Shown in pieces: positions 32,190 through 40,592 of a stretch of DNA of 43,685 nucleotides. Source of the DNA: an uncultured Lachnospiraceae bacterium (GTDB taxonomy: Bacteria > Bacillota > Clostridia > Lachnospirales > Lachnospiraceae); contig CALWPY010000015.1 in the NCBI GenBank assembly GCA_944383545.1, positions 1-43,685 on the forward strand, given 5' to 3'. Position 1 is the stretch's first letter; each line of letters starts with the position of its first letter. The notes below the pieces were generated by a model. It was given only the letters and a program-made list of their open reading frames with translations. It had not been told where the DNA came from and did no database searches. A program made the translations under genes and the position numbers.

Positions 32190-33080
32190 ATGGAAATAAG
32201 AGTACTACGTTATTTTTTGACCGTTGTAAGAGAAGAAAGCATTACAAAAGCATCAGAGGTGCTGCATATTACACAGCCTACCTTAAGCAGACAGCTTGCG
32301 CAGATGGAAGAGGAAATCGGCGTAAAATTATTTGACAGAGGTGCACGAAAAATAACCCTGACTAATGAAGGAATACTTTTGCGCAGGCGGGCAGAGGAAA
32401 TTTTACAGCTTGTGGACAAGACGGAAAGAGAACTGATTGAGCAGGATGAGCAGATTGAAGGTAAAATAACCATTGGCTGCGGTGAAATTTCTTCTGTACA
32501 GTTATTGCCTGAACTGTTTAAAAAATTTCGTGAAAAATATCCTCATGTTACATTTGATTTATATACGGCTACGGCAGATTTGGTTAAGGAACAGATGGAT
32601 AAAGGACTTATAGATATCGGTTTACTGCTGGAGCCGATAGACATGGAAAAATATGATTTTATCCGTTTGGACATGAAAGAAAAATGGGTAGTATTAATGC
32701 GCCCTGATGATTCACTTGCTGATAAAGAATATATATCGGCAAAAGACATCTCAGACCTGCCTCTGATTCTTCCCCGACGTATGGGTGTGCAGAGTGAACT
32801 GGCAAGTTGGTTTGGAGATTATTATGAGAGACTTAATGTTGTATTTACCAGCAATCTTGGTACAAATGCTGCCATCATGGTAAATAACGGTCTGGCATAT
32901 GCTTTGGTAATTGAGGGAGCAGTGCCGTTCTGGGATAAATCTAAGATAATACGCAGACCGCTTTATCCTGAGCTTACTGCTACGAGTGTACTGGCATGGA
33001 AACGCAGTCAGCCGTTTAGTCCGGCAGTAACAAAATTCATTGAACATATGAAATGCTTTTTAGGCATGAGCACCACATAA
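32190..33080 (+). CDS. LysR-family regulator
   Basis: A 296-residue LysR protein with the usual N-terminal domain (MEIRVLRYFLTVVREESITKASEVLHITQPTLSRQLAQMEEEIGVKLFDR) and effector domain. The start at 32190 is chosen because AAGGAG lies just before it; a reading frame open to 32163 overlaps the membrane-protein gene. It is followed by a terminator, so it ends the transcript begun by the membrane protein. It may control the flavodoxin/MerR region to the right. Confidence 0.92.
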   Translation: MEIRVLRYFLTVVREESITKASEVLHITQPTLSRQLAQMEEEIGVKLFDRGARKITLTNEGILLRRRAEEILQLVDKTERELIEQDEQIEGKITIGCGEISSVQLLPELFKKFREKYPHVTFDLYTATADLVKEQMDKGLIDIGLLLEPIDMEKYDFIRLDMKEKWVVLMRPDDSLADKEYISAKDISDLPLILPRRMGVQSELASWFGDYYERLNVVFTSNLGTNAAIMVNNGLAYALVIEGAVPFWDKSKIIRRPLYPELTATSVLAWKRSQPFSPAVTKFIEHMKCFLGMSTT

Positions 33081-33120
33081 AAACTAAGTATTTGATATGT
33101 AGAATAATCTGATTTATGAT

Positions 33121-33167
33121 GTAAGTGCAGTCGTAATAATCATTCTTACGGCGGCACTTACATTTTT
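33121..33167 (+). terminator. Intrinsic terminator after the LysR gene
   Basis: GTAAGTGC / GCACTTAC closes an inner GTCGTAA / TTACGGC stem; five T follow at 33163-33167. Confidence 0.8.
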
Positions 33168-33189
33168 GATTTTGGAATGGAGGATATCT

Positions 33190-33537
33190 ATGACACTTAG
33201 TGAAGCCGGTGAAAGATTCCGCATAAGTATGGATAAATTGAATTATTATGCAGAAAACGAGCTTATCAGGTGCGAGGGCTATGTGAACGGAGCTCCTGAT
33301 TATACAGAAGAAGAGATTAGAAAAACATGTGTAATTTCTACCCTGTTAAAAACGGGAATGAATATAAATGAGCTTAAAAACTACATGGGACTTTTTAACG
33401 GAAGTTTAAAAGGCAGGGAAGAGCAGATAAGAATACTCAGAAAGCAAAGATATAAAGTCTTAGAGGAAATACATTGTGAACAACAGCTTCTGGACGAGCT
33501 GGATTATATGATTGACATGATGAAAAAAGCAAAGTAA
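33190..33537 (+). CDS. MerR-family regulator
   Basis: A 115-residue protein with a MerR-type helix-turn-helix (TLSEAGERFRISMDKLNYYAENELI), a wing, and a C-terminal coiled-coil (KGREEQIRILRKQRYKVLEEIHCEQQLLDELDYMIDMMKK). TGGAGG stands before ATG 33190, which decides this start over 33166. It precedes the lipoprotein flavodoxin by 34 bases and likely controls the flavodoxin-DUF4405 unit. No metal-binding cysteine cluster is visible, so the signal is unknown. Confidence 0.85.
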   Translation: MTLSEAGERFRISMDKLNYYAENELIRCEGYVNGAPDYTEEEIRKTCVISTLLKTGMNINELKNYMGLFNGSLKGREEQIRILRKQRYKVLEEIHCEQQLLDELDYMIDMMKKAK

Positions 33538-33571
33538 AGGAAATTGACGAAGTGAAAGGAGGCAAATTATA

Positions 33572-34267
33572 ATGAAAAAGGTATTTGCAGTTTTGGCTTC
33601 TCTGGTTATGGTCTTTATGTTGGCTGCCTGTTCGGGGAATACAAATCAGGAGACATCAGAGGGAACTGAAGAAAATTCTTCCGAAAGCAACACAACTGGT
33701 GAAGTAAGTACGGAAGAGGTGAATTCTGCTGAGAATGTGATTGATGATAAAGGCGGGACAGAGCAGGATGTGCAGGGAACAAATATTTTAGTTGTATATT
33801 TCTCTGCTACAGGTACAACTGAAGGTGTAGCAGAATATATTGCTAACGGACTGGGAGCTGACATTTATGAGATTATTCCCGAAGACCCGTATACGGACGC
33901 CGATTTAAATTACAATGATAATGACAGCAGGTCTACCATTGAAATGAATGACCCTGATTTCCGTCCTGCAATTTCGGGCTCGGTGGATAATATGGAACAG
34001 TATGACACGGTTTTCATAGGTTATCCGATATGGTGGGGAGAAGCACCGAGAATAGTCAGCACATTTATGGAAAGTTATGATTTTTCAGGAAAAACCATTG
34101 TACCGTTCTGTACTTCAGGAGGAAGCGGAATAGGCTCAAGTGCAGATAATCTTGAGAAACTTACAAGCGGTGCAGAATGGGTTTCAGGACAGCGATTTAA
34201 TGGAAGTGAATCACAGGATGAAGTTATGGAATGGGTCAATGGTCTTGGACTTATCATGGAGGAATAG
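33572..34267 (+). CDS. Lipoprotein flavodoxin
   Basis: A 231-residue exported flavodoxin. The signal peptide MKKVFAVLASLVMVFMLAAC ends in a lipobox (LAAC), followed by a serine- and glutamate-rich linker to about residue 70. The flavodoxin fold starts at NILVVYFSATGTTEGVAEYI (phosphate-binding loop SATGTT), then GYPIWWGEAPR and FCTSGGSGIGSS, which bind the flavin. It should carry FMN on the outer face of the membrane. AAGGAGG precedes the start. A DUF4405 gene follows by six bases; these two often occur together and may form an electron-transfer pair. Confidence 0.92.
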   Translation: MKKVFAVLASLVMVFMLAACSGNTNQETSEGTEENSSESNTTGEVSTEEVNSAENVIDDKGGTEQDVQGTNILVVYFSATGTTEGVAEYIANGLGADIYEIIPEDPYTDADLNYNDNDSRSTIEMNDPDFRPAISGSVDNMEQYDTVFIGYPIWWGEAPRIVSTFMESYDFSGKTIVPFCTSGGSGIGSSADNLEKLTSGAEWVSGQRFNGSESQDEVMEWVNGLGLIMEE

Positions 34268-34273
34268 TTAATT

Positions 34274-34769
34274 ATGAAATCTAAAATCAGAATAATAATA
34301 GATTTTCTTATGACCGTAGTTTTGCTTTGTCTTATGGAATACCAGATTGTGGGGCAGGAGCTTCATGAATGGCTTGGCACATTTATGCTGGTTTTATTTA
34401 TAATACATAGCGTCTTAAACATCAGATGGTACGGCAGTCTCTTTAAGGGAAAGTACAGAGCGTTAAGGACTTTTTCAGACATTAGTTAATCTGGCAGTTC
34501 TTGGCTCCATCCTATGTCTCGGCTACAGCGGTATTATACTTTCACGTTATGTATTTGACCCGTTTTCTATTGACGGTCCCATGGCAACCGCAAGAAGTAT
34601 GCATATGGCTGCTTCTTACTGGGGCTTTGTGCTTATGAGTATTCATTTGGGACTGCACTGGGGCATGGTCATGGAAGTATTTATGGAATATACGGCAATG
34701 ATGGGATTCTGGGCTTTTGCCGGTTATTATATGGCGAAAATACTTAAAAGACCAATCAAAAGGCTTTGA
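34274..34769 (+). pseudogene. DUF4405 membrane cytochrome-like gene with a frameshift
   Basis: The first frame gives MKSKIRIIIDFLMTVVLLCL and two helices with histidines (ELHEWLG, IHSVLNIRWY), then stops at TAA after RTFSDIS. The next frame continues without interruption as LVNLAVLGSILCLGYSGIIL and on to HMAASYWGFVLMSIHLGLHWGM and stop at 34769. Together they make a normal DUF4405 protein of about 165 residues. Removing one T from the run at 34471-34475 restores the frame (RTFQTLVNL). It is either a recent pseudogene, a slippage-controlled gene, or a sequencing error. Confidence 0.8.
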
Positions 34770-34932
34770 TGAAATTAAATGCTTTTCAGGCATGGATTAG
34801 GGATAAAAAACAGGTATTTGATATAATAAAGTTATGATTCTATAATAAAATTGAAGGGGTTAAGAAGAGTAACACCTAATCAATAGTTGTTTATAGCTTA
34901 AAATATATTGTAGTAGAAAAGAAGAATGTTAT

Positions 34933-35337
34933 ATGAATGCACAGGAATTTAAACAGATTTTTCCATTGGGAGAAAAAAATGAAGCTTATGCACAGTTTTT
35001 TGTAGGACAGAGCTATCTTAAGCCGCTTACTACCGAAAGAGTAGGTATCGCTAATGTAACATTTGAGCCGGGCTGTCGTAACAACTGGCATATACATCAT
35101 AAGGGCGGTCAGATTTTACTGTGTACTGCCGGAAGAGGATATTATCAGGAATGGGGAAAGCCTGCACAGGAGCTTTTACCGGGAGATGTGGTAAACATTC
35201 CTCCTGAAGTAAAGCATTGGCACGGTGCGGCACCTGACAGCTGGTTTTCACACCTTGCGGTAGAGGTACCTGCAGAAGGTGCTTCTAATGAGTGGCTTGA
35301 AATGGTTGATGAAGAGGAATACGGCAAACTAAAATAG
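34933..35337 (+). CDS. Cupin-domain protein
   Basis: A 134-residue single cupin barrel: PGCRNNWHIHHKGGQILLCTAGRGYYQEWG (metal-binding histidines of motif 1) and PGDVVNIPPEVKHWHGA (motif 2). Such cupins are frequently found next to carboxymuconolactone decarboxylase and flavodoxin genes in anaerobes. The function may be ligand binding or oxidative removal of a stress product. A terminator follows at 35373. Confidence 0.88.
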   Translation: MNAQEFKQIFPLGEKNEAYAQFFVGQSYLKPLTTERVGIANVTFEPGCRNNWHIHHKGGQILLCTAGRGYYQEWGKPAQELLPGDVVNIPPEVKHWHGAAPDSWFSHLAVEVPAEGASNEWLEMVDEEEYGKLK

Positions 35338-35372
35338 ACCAAATAGTCGGATAAAGGATTCCATAATATTAG

Positions 35373-35424
35373 ATAACCATGTATCTATATGACATCAGAC
35401 CATTAAAGATACATGGTTATTTTT
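35373..35424 (+). terminator. Intrinsic terminator after the cupin gene
   Basis: A perfect 14-bp stem (ATAACCATGTATCT with its complement), a 20-base loop and a T-rich tail. Confidence 0.85.
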
Positions 35425-35555
35425 ATTCTGATGATTTGTAAAAAACATGTCCGGTATTAGTTTTTCTTATGGATATATTCATAAATCCGAATTGTAATTG
35501 TAAATTAAATATTTAAAATATAAATTAAAAAATAAAAGTCAAAGGAGAGATAAAA

Positions 35556-36305
35556 ATGGAAATTTCAGAATTTGCAAAAAACTATCATGAAAAAATGTTT
35601 CCGGATTATAAATCGACTTTAGCAGATACAGACCCGGAGTTTATTGAGAGATTTGACAACTTTGCTTTTGATGAAGTGATAAATCAGGATGATTTGGATG
35701 ATAAGACACGTTTTATGGCAATTCTTGCCACATTACTCGGCTGCCAGGGGACTGATGAGTTTCGTGCAATGCTTCCTGCTGCTTTAAATTTCGGGGTAAC
35801 GCCTGTGGAAGTGAAGGAAATAGTGTATCAGGCTGTGGCATATCTTGGAATCGGCAGGGTATTTCCATTCTTAAAAATCACAAACGAAGTGTTTACCGAA
35901 AAAGGTATAGAGCTTCCTCTTCAGGGACAGGCTACAACTACGACAAAAAACCGCAGGGAAGAGGGAACTAAGACACAGGTGGAGATTTTCGGTGAAGGCA
36001 TGCAGGATTTCTGGAAATCAGGACCTGAGGAAAGCCGTCACATAAATTACTGGCTTGCTGCAAACTGCTTTGGCGATTATTACACAAGAACAGGTCTTGA
36101 TTATAATCAGAGGGAAATGATTACATTCTGTTTTCTTGCCGCACAGGGCGGATGTGAGCCTCAGCTTATCAGCCATGCGGCAGCAAATATGAAAATCGGA
36201 AATGATAAGGAGTTTCTTATTAAAATAATTTCACAGTGTCTTCCGTATATAGGATATCCAAGGAGCCTCAATGCTTTAAGGTGTGTAAATGAAGCTGCAA
36301 AATAG
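35556..36305 (+). CDS. Carboxymuconolactone decarboxylase-family protein
   Basis: A 249-residue protein with two tandem CMD (AhpD-like) repeats: about residues 45-115 (TRFMAILATLLGCQGTDEFRAMLPAALNFGVTPVEVKEIVYQAVAYLGIGRVFPFL) and 150-235 (NQREMITFCFLAAQGGCEPQLISHAAANMKIGNDKEFLIKIISQCLPYIGYPR). In AhpD-type proteins cysteine pairs reduce peroxide partners; here the single cysteines look unpaired within each repeat, so redox function is not certain. AAGGAG precedes the start. It is 18 bases ahead of a flavodoxin gene in what looks like one operon. Confidence 0.88.
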   Translation: MEISEFAKNYHEKMFPDYKSTLADTDPEFIERFDNFAFDEVINQDDLDDKTRFMAILATLLGCQGTDEFRAMLPAALNFGVTPVEVKEIVYQAVAYLGIGRVFPFLKITNEVFTEKGIELPLQGQATTTTKNRREEGTKTQVEIFGEGMQDFWKSGPEESRHINYWLAANCFGDYYTRTGLDYNQREMITFCFLAAQGGCEPQLISHAAANMKIGNDKEFLIKIISQCLPYIGYPRSLNALRCVNEAAK

Positions 36306-36323
36306 GAAAATGGAGGCTGAATT

Positions 36324-36848
36324 ATGGCAAAAAATTTAATTATATACTATTCACGTAAAGGAGAAAATTACTGGAACGGAAGTATTAAAGATTTAAAAAA
36401 GGGAAATACGGAAATTGTTGCAGAGTATATTCAGAAGGCAGTCGGAGGAGACTTGTTTGAGGTAGAAACAGTAAAAGAATACGACAAAGATTATTATAAA
36501 TGCATTGAAGAAGCTAAAGAGGAATTACGTTCAAATGAACGCCCTGAGCTTAAAAAGTATCTGGATTCGATTGACGGATATGATAATATTTTTGTCTGTG
36601 GCCCTTGCTGGTGGGGCACATATCCAATGGCTGTATTTACACAGTTAGACAGACTTGACTTTACGGGAAAGAAAGTAATGGCGGTTATGACACATGAAGG
36701 AAGCGGTCTGGGAAGCTGTGAAAGAGACCTTAAGAGAATCTGTAAGGGCGCATCCTTTGGTAAAGGTCTGGCGGTACACGGAGCAGATGCATCAGACAGT
36801 GAAATTAGTGTTTCTGAATGGGCGAAAGCTGTTATTTCCCAAAAATAA
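36324..36848 (+). CDS. Cytoplasmic flavodoxin
   Basis: A 174-residue flavodoxin-fold protein without signal peptide. The phosphate loop region is NLIIYYSRKGENYWNG, and the flavin-binding loops are VCGPCWWGTYPM and THEGSGLGSCERDL. The first loop is longer and less typical than in the lipoprotein relative, as in Flavodoxin-4-type proteins. TGGAGG precedes the start. It probably exchanges electrons with a reductase of this cluster. Confidence 0.88.
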   Translation: MAKNLIIYYSRKGENYWNGSIKDLKKGNTEIVAEYIQKAVGGDLFEVETVKEYDKDYYKCIEEAKEELRSNERPELKKYLDSIDGYDNIFVCGPCWWGTYPMAVFTQLDRLDFTGKKVMAVMTHEGSGLGSCERDLKRICKGASFGKGLAVHGADASDSEISVSEWAKAVISQK

Positions 36849-36877
36849 AATATTATAATGATGTCAGAGAGGGAACA

Positions 36878-37537
36878 ATGTTTGAGGAAATTTTTATCAG
36901 AAAACAAATGTTACCGGATAAATTACTTGACTATGGATTTGCCCGGGAAGGCAGCTTGTATCTATATGAGCAGAAAATAATGAATAATGCTTTTTGTCTT
37001 AATATAAGTATTGATGTAAACGGACATTTGGAGACAAAACTTACGGACAGTGACACTAATGAAGAATATATATTATATAAAACAGATGCCTGTGGAGCTT
37101 ATGTGGGTGAGATAAGAACTGCCATAGAAACTGTGTTGGAAGATATTTCGGATAAGTGTTATGAAGTATCTGTATTTAAAACAAATCAGGCAAATATGCT
37201 TATCAGTTATATTAGAAATCACTATGGAGATGATTTGGAATTTTTGTGGAAAAAATTTCCGGATAATGCGATTTGGAGAAGAAAAGATAATAAGAAGTGG
37301 TATGCTGCGATACTGACTGTTTCAAAATCTAAGCTTGGATTTGATACTGAAGAGAGGGTAGAGATTATTGATTTGAGGCTCCGGCCGGATGAGATGGAAG
37401 CTTTACTGTCGCAGGAACATTATTATCCGGGATGGCATATGAATAAGAAGAGCTGGTATACAATTATTTTGGATGATTTTATATCAGATGAAGAACTGCG
37501 CCATAGAGTTGATATGAGTTATGAACTGGCAAAATGA
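36878..37537 (+). CDS. MmcQ/YjbR-family protein
   Basis: A 219-residue protein. The C-terminal 110 residues (FPDNAIWRRKDNKKWYAAILTVSKSKLG, IIDLRLRPDEMEALLSQEHYYPGWHMNKKSWYTIILD, DEELRHRVDMSYELA) are the CyaY-like, DNA-binding-type MmcQ/YjbR domain. The N-terminal 100 residues form an additional domain seen in some members. The start at 36878 follows GAGAGGGAAC. It is the last gene of the redox cluster. Confidence 0.88.
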   Translation: MFEEIFIRKQMLPDKLLDYGFAREGSLYLYEQKIMNNAFCLNISIDVNGHLETKLTDSDTNEEYILYKTDACGAYVGEIRTAIETVLEDISDKCYEVSVFKTNQANMLISYIRNHYGDDLEFLWKKFPDNAIWRRKDNKKWYAAILTVSKSKLGFDTEERVEIIDLRLRPDEMEALLSQEHYYPGWHMNKKSWYTIILDDFISDEELRHRVDMSYELAK

Positions 37538-37558
37538 TATGCTCAAAAGGCATATCAT
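37534..37558 (+). terminator. Hairpin overlapping the YjbR stop codon
   Basis: ATGATATGC / GCATATCAT, nine perfect pairs with a seven-base loop, spans the stop codon. T-run is poor, so termination is moderate. Confidence 0.5.
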
Positions 37559-37713
37559 GTTATATAAATTAAATATTTGTTATTTGGAAAGCTGTGAGAT
37601 AAACTATAAGTACTAAAGAATAAATATCGGTTTATCTTAGGGCTTTCTTGTTGTCTGGTTTGCCCTACAGGGGTATAAAAAGTATAAATTTTGAAGAGCA
37701 TGGAGGAAATATA

Positions 37714-37917
37714 ATGAGGACAGCTATTATCGGAAAACAATTTGATGAAGAGCGTGCTCTTTATCATACACAAAATGTGGATATTCAGGACTGTATATTT
37801 GCAGGACCGGCAGACGGAGAATCGGTGTTAAAGGAATCAAGGGATATATCGCTTGAAAATTTCAGTTCTCAGATGACGATTTTTAAAGGATTTAATAACT
37901 GTTATATTTTGTTATAG
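37714..37917 (+). pseudogene. DUF3737 protein, truncated after 45 residues
   Basis: With GGAGG at 37702-37706, the frame MRTAIIGKQFDEERALYHTQ and then NVDIQDCIFAGPADGESVLKESRDI is the start of DUF3737 proteins (normally about 280 residues, beta-helix type). The sequence then leaves the family (ENFSSQMTIFKGFNNCYILL, stop). The join at about 37860 is probably the scar of an insertion or deletion and lies just before a region of different gene content. Confidence 0.7.
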
Positions 37918-37976
37918 AAATCACGTCAACCCCTTGAAAACACTAAACTTTTCACTGGTGTCCTTTCCATTACATC

Positions 37977-37996
37977 TTATATCGTGTTATATCGTG
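37977..37996 (+). repeat. Tandem 10-bp direct repeat
   Basis: TTATATCGTG occurs twice in a row (37977-37986, 37987-37996), 60 bases after the truncated DUF3737 gene. Short direct repeats at an element edge may be part of a recombination site. Confidence 0.6.
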
Positions 37997-37999
37997 CTG

Positions 38000-38037
38000 C
38001 CCTTGTTTACGAACCCTCATAAGGGAAAAAACAAGGG
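38000..38037. repeat. Nested inverted repeat at the mobile-region edge
   Basis: CCCTTGTTT / AAACAAGGG encloses CCCT-CATA-AGGG. A double hairpin in a gene-free stretch of 215 bases (37918-38132). It could be a recombinase site or a terminator for either strand; no other structure is evident there. Confidence 0.5.
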
Positions 38038-38132
38038 AAAGAAAATCTGGTAACAACTTATAACAAATTATAGAAATGGCAGTTGGAATTGGATGGAATG
38101 CTTTTAATACATTTTAAGAAGGGATTGATTGG

Positions 38133-38372
38133 ATGAACATAATATATGCAGATTACAACATTTACCACAACAGCATTGATATATGTACTTATGCCGGATA
38201 TATTCTACGAATTGACTGTGCAAAGGCAGAGGAAGGATTAAAAACTACTCCTAATTCAGAGTGTGCATTGAATGCTCTTGCGATAGATAATCCTCTTGAA
38301 TATGCAAGATTATATCTTGATGGGACGATGCAAATGTGGATTGATGCGGAGGATAGTTTAGAAGTATGGTAA
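38133..38372 (+). CDS. Small conserved-looking protein, DUF6061-like
   Basis: A 79-residue acidic protein (MNIIYADYNIYHNSIDICTY, then SECALNALAIDNPLEYARLYLDG). It resembles small proteins carried on Clostridial mobile elements, possibly DUF6061, but I am unsure of the family. The upstream ribosome site is AAGAAGGGA. The gene is followed by a hairpin terminator. No catalytic motif is visible. Confidence 0.65.
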   Translation: MNIIYADYNIYHNSIDICTYAGYILRIDCAKAEEGLKTTPNSECALNALAIDNPLEYARLYLDGTMQMWIDAEDSLEVW

Positions 38373-38377
38373 CATAT

Positions 38378-38407
38378 AGGCGGATTGCGAAAAGTCGTAA
38401 TCCGCCT
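38378..38407 (+). terminator. Hairpin terminator after the small protein gene
   Basis: AGGCGGATT / AATCCGCCT, nine perfect pairs, followed by TTAAATTATA. Confidence 0.65.
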
Positions 38408-38467
38408 TAAATTATATACAAAAGTATAAGTGGTATCTCAAAGGTAGGGAGTTATATCTTCTTGATG

Positions 38468-38503
38468 TGTTATTTTTCCTAAAGATGTTGATGAAAAATA
38501 ACA
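38468..38503. repeat. 11-bp perfect inverted repeat upstream of the lipoprotein cluster
   Basis: TGTTATTTTTC and its exact complement GAAAAATAACA are separated by 14 bases, about 70 bases before the first gene of the cluster. Probably an operator or a leader hairpin. Confidence 0.5.
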
Positions 38504-38574
38504 GTTGATATGGTAGAATATCTATGATATGAGCGAATATTTGAGTATGCTTATATAGAAAGAGGCGAATAAAA

Positions 38575-38793
38575 ATGGATCATTCATTCAGTTCAACTAT
38601 TTTGGCAATATGGAATGTTTTATTGGTATTGCTGATACTATATGCTCCGGGACTTATTAGCCTATTTGCCGCCATCATGTGTTTTATTCGTAAAAGAAAA
38701 ATTCCCGGTATTGTACTGATTATTATTGCTGTTCTGTTTTTGGCAATAAGTTCTCTTATACTGTATTGGGTACTTGACTGGATATTTATATAA
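38575..38793 (+). CDS. Small two-helix membrane protein
   Basis: A 72-residue protein with two hydrophobic helices (about 9-37 and 43-72) joined by the basic turn RKRKIPG. No family is recognised. It precedes the lipoprotein gene by 36 bases and probably belongs to the same immunity-like cluster. The ribosome site is weak (AAGAGGCG). Confidence 0.65.
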   Translation: MDHSFSSTILAIWNVLLVLLILYAPGLISLFAAIMCFIRKRKIPGIVLIIIAVLFLAISSLILYWVLDWIFI

Positions 38794-38829
38794 GTTGGAA
38801 GATTACTCTTTGGACGAGGTGTTGTTAGA

Positions 38830-40017
38830 ATGAAATTCGTAAAGAAAATTTTGTTTGTATTAGTATGTGTTTTATTGTTAACAGGGTGCGGATATCAATA
38901 TCAGGAAATGAATGGCGACCAGATAACAGATTATTTGAGCGAACGTTATGGAGGGACATTTGAAATTGTATCTACAGAGGAGAAGGCACGCTGTGACAGG
39001 GAGTATCTGGATGCAGATATGGAAAAGCTGAGCATTAAGGGGGATGATACCCATGAGGATAAGGATTATATTTACATTATCAAGGACGAAGACGGTGTAG
39101 AATTTAATCTGGTAGGCTTTAAGCAGTATGGATGGGGTTCCTATTATCAATATACAGATGACTATAATGTGCAGGTGTTGAAGGCAAATCCGTTGTTGTG
39201 GGAAAAGCTGGAGGGTATAGGCTTTCTCTATACATATTATAATGGTATCGGTTATGATGACTTACCAAAGGCTTACTTTGATGTGCAGATTTCCTGTTTT
39301 GAGGATGTGGAAGCTGCGGTAACAGATATTTGTGAAATGGTGGCTTGTGAGGAACTGGAAATACCTTTGGCACCATATTCCAATGAGGAACTTGACGTAA
39401 GAAGCATCGTGCCAAGTGTGCGTCTGTTGTCACAGGATATATGTATATGGAATACGGATTTTCGTTATGCAGGTCAGGAAGATACAGAGACTGTGGAAAC
39501 ACATGTTCAAAATGCAGAAAGAGAATATGTATACAGCGTTCGGGAGGGACTGATAGAAGAAACTCTTGCAGAGGAAATTTTATCAACCTATGGACCGGAA
39601 AAAATAACGGATGTGTATTATCAGAACGAAAAGGTGCCCATTTCTCTTTACTATGGTATCAGTCCTTCTTTGGAAACTAACTGGGACTGCTATATTGTAT
39701 GGGATAACCCGCAAAAATTGGATGAGAAAAGCCCTCGTGTATGTTATGACGATTTGAATATACTGTTAGAAGCAGTTGGCTATCGGACAGAATATACTGA
39801 GAATGCAGTAATTTGGACAAAGGGAAACAATGTAGTAACCATAGAAGTAGAGGATAATAATTATATTTGCAGCCAAAACGGAGTGGTATACAAAACAGAA
39901 GGTATCGTGAATGCAGCCTTAATAAAGCTGACAGAAAAGGATATGCAGGAGTTGTTTGGAATCACTTATGAGATAGACATGGTTGAGGAGTTGGCACAGC
40001 TTATGGTTAACTCTTAA
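38830..40017 (+). CDS. Lipoprotein of unknown function
   Basis: A 395-residue lipoprotein. The signal peptide MKFVKKILFVLVCVLLLTGC carries a lipobox (LTGC, cysteine at residue 20). The mature protein is very acidic and rich in tyrosine, without a recognised domain. GAGGTG stands nine bases before the start. Large acidic lipoproteins next to SUKH-type genes are often part of polymorphic-toxin immunity loci; this is context only. Confidence 0.75.
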   Translation: MKFVKKILFVLVCVLLLTGCGYQYQEMNGDQITDYLSERYGGTFEIVSTEEKARCDREYLDADMEKLSIKGDDTHEDKDYIYIIKDEDGVEFNLVGFKQYGWGSYYQYTDDYNVQVLKANPLLWEKLEGIGFLYTYYNGIGYDDLPKAYFDVQISCFEDVEAAVTDICEMVACEELEIPLAPYSNEELDVRSIVPSVRLLSQDICIWNTDFRYAGQEDTETVETHVQNAEREYVYSVREGLIEETLAEEILSTYGPEKITDVYYQNEKVPISLYYGISPSLETNWDCYIVWDNPQKLDEKSPRVCYDDLNILLEAVGYRTEYTENAVIWTKGNNVVTIEVEDNNYICSQNGVVYKTEGIVNAALIKLTEKDMQELFGITYEIDMVEELAQLMVNS

Positions 40018-40055
40018 AATGATATGAAAGACGAAATATACGGAGGCATGAGAGC

Positions 40056-40574
40056 ATGATAACTATAAAGGATTTGATTAATACATCAGCAAATACAATA
40101 AAAATTGATTGGGTAAAAGTAGAAGAAATCATTGGGTTTCCGTTACACTACGATTTGAAGAATTTTTACTCAAGAATATTATGTGAAGAGCAAAAATCTA
40201 TTTCTGGTAATTTTAATCTGGTTGAAGATAAATTTATTCAGAAAACAGGTAATGAGCGATTTGATACATGGTTTTCTTTTAATGAATGTGAGGGCGAGTT
40301 AGCTTATGAGTTATTCCTTATAAAAGTTCCTGAAAATGCGTGTAAAGAAATTGAAACAGCATTTACAAATTGGACTGGTGGAAATGATTTTGGACATAGA
40401 GCATTGCTTGGAACTATAGACACAGATATGGGAGAATTTTTGATTTTATTTAATAATGATACTGGCAACATTGAGTGGAATGATTGCGGTTATGGACATT
40501 TTGAGGTTTATGAAGAAAATCCTAATGGCATAATCGCTAACAGTATTGACGAATTTCTGTTAAAGTTGAATTAA
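40056..40574 (+). CDS. SMI1/KNR4 (SUKH) family immunity-type protein
   Basis: A 172-residue SUKH-fold protein. The family pattern is visible: VEEIIGFPLHYDLKNFYSRILCEEQKSISGNF at the N-terminus, a central GHRALLGTIDTDMGEFLILFNNDTGNIEWND and a terminal IANSIDEFLLKL. SUKH proteins neutralise a range of nuclease and deaminase toxins. GGAGG precedes the start. It is followed 18 bases later by a second gene with a SUKH domain, supporting an immunity array. Confidence 0.8.
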   Translation: MITIKDLINTSANTIKIDWVKVEEIIGFPLHYDLKNFYSRILCEEQKSISGNFNLVEDKFIQKTGNERFDTWFSFNECEGELAYELFLIKVPENACKEIETAFTNWTGGNDFGHRALLGTIDTDMGEFLILFNNDTGNIEWNDCGYGHFEVYEENPNGIIANSIDEFLLKLN

Positions 40575-40592
40575 ATAGCGAAGGAGTAAGCG

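Noticed and set aside
37918-38132. CRISPR array
   Set aside because: Only a single 10-bp tandem repeat and one nested hairpin are present; no regularly spaced repeats exist anywhere in the window.
39119-39586. 155-codon reverse-strand frame inside the lipoprotein gene
   Set aside because: It is opposite a convincing lipoprotein with a signal peptide; the frame has unusual composition and no ribosome site.
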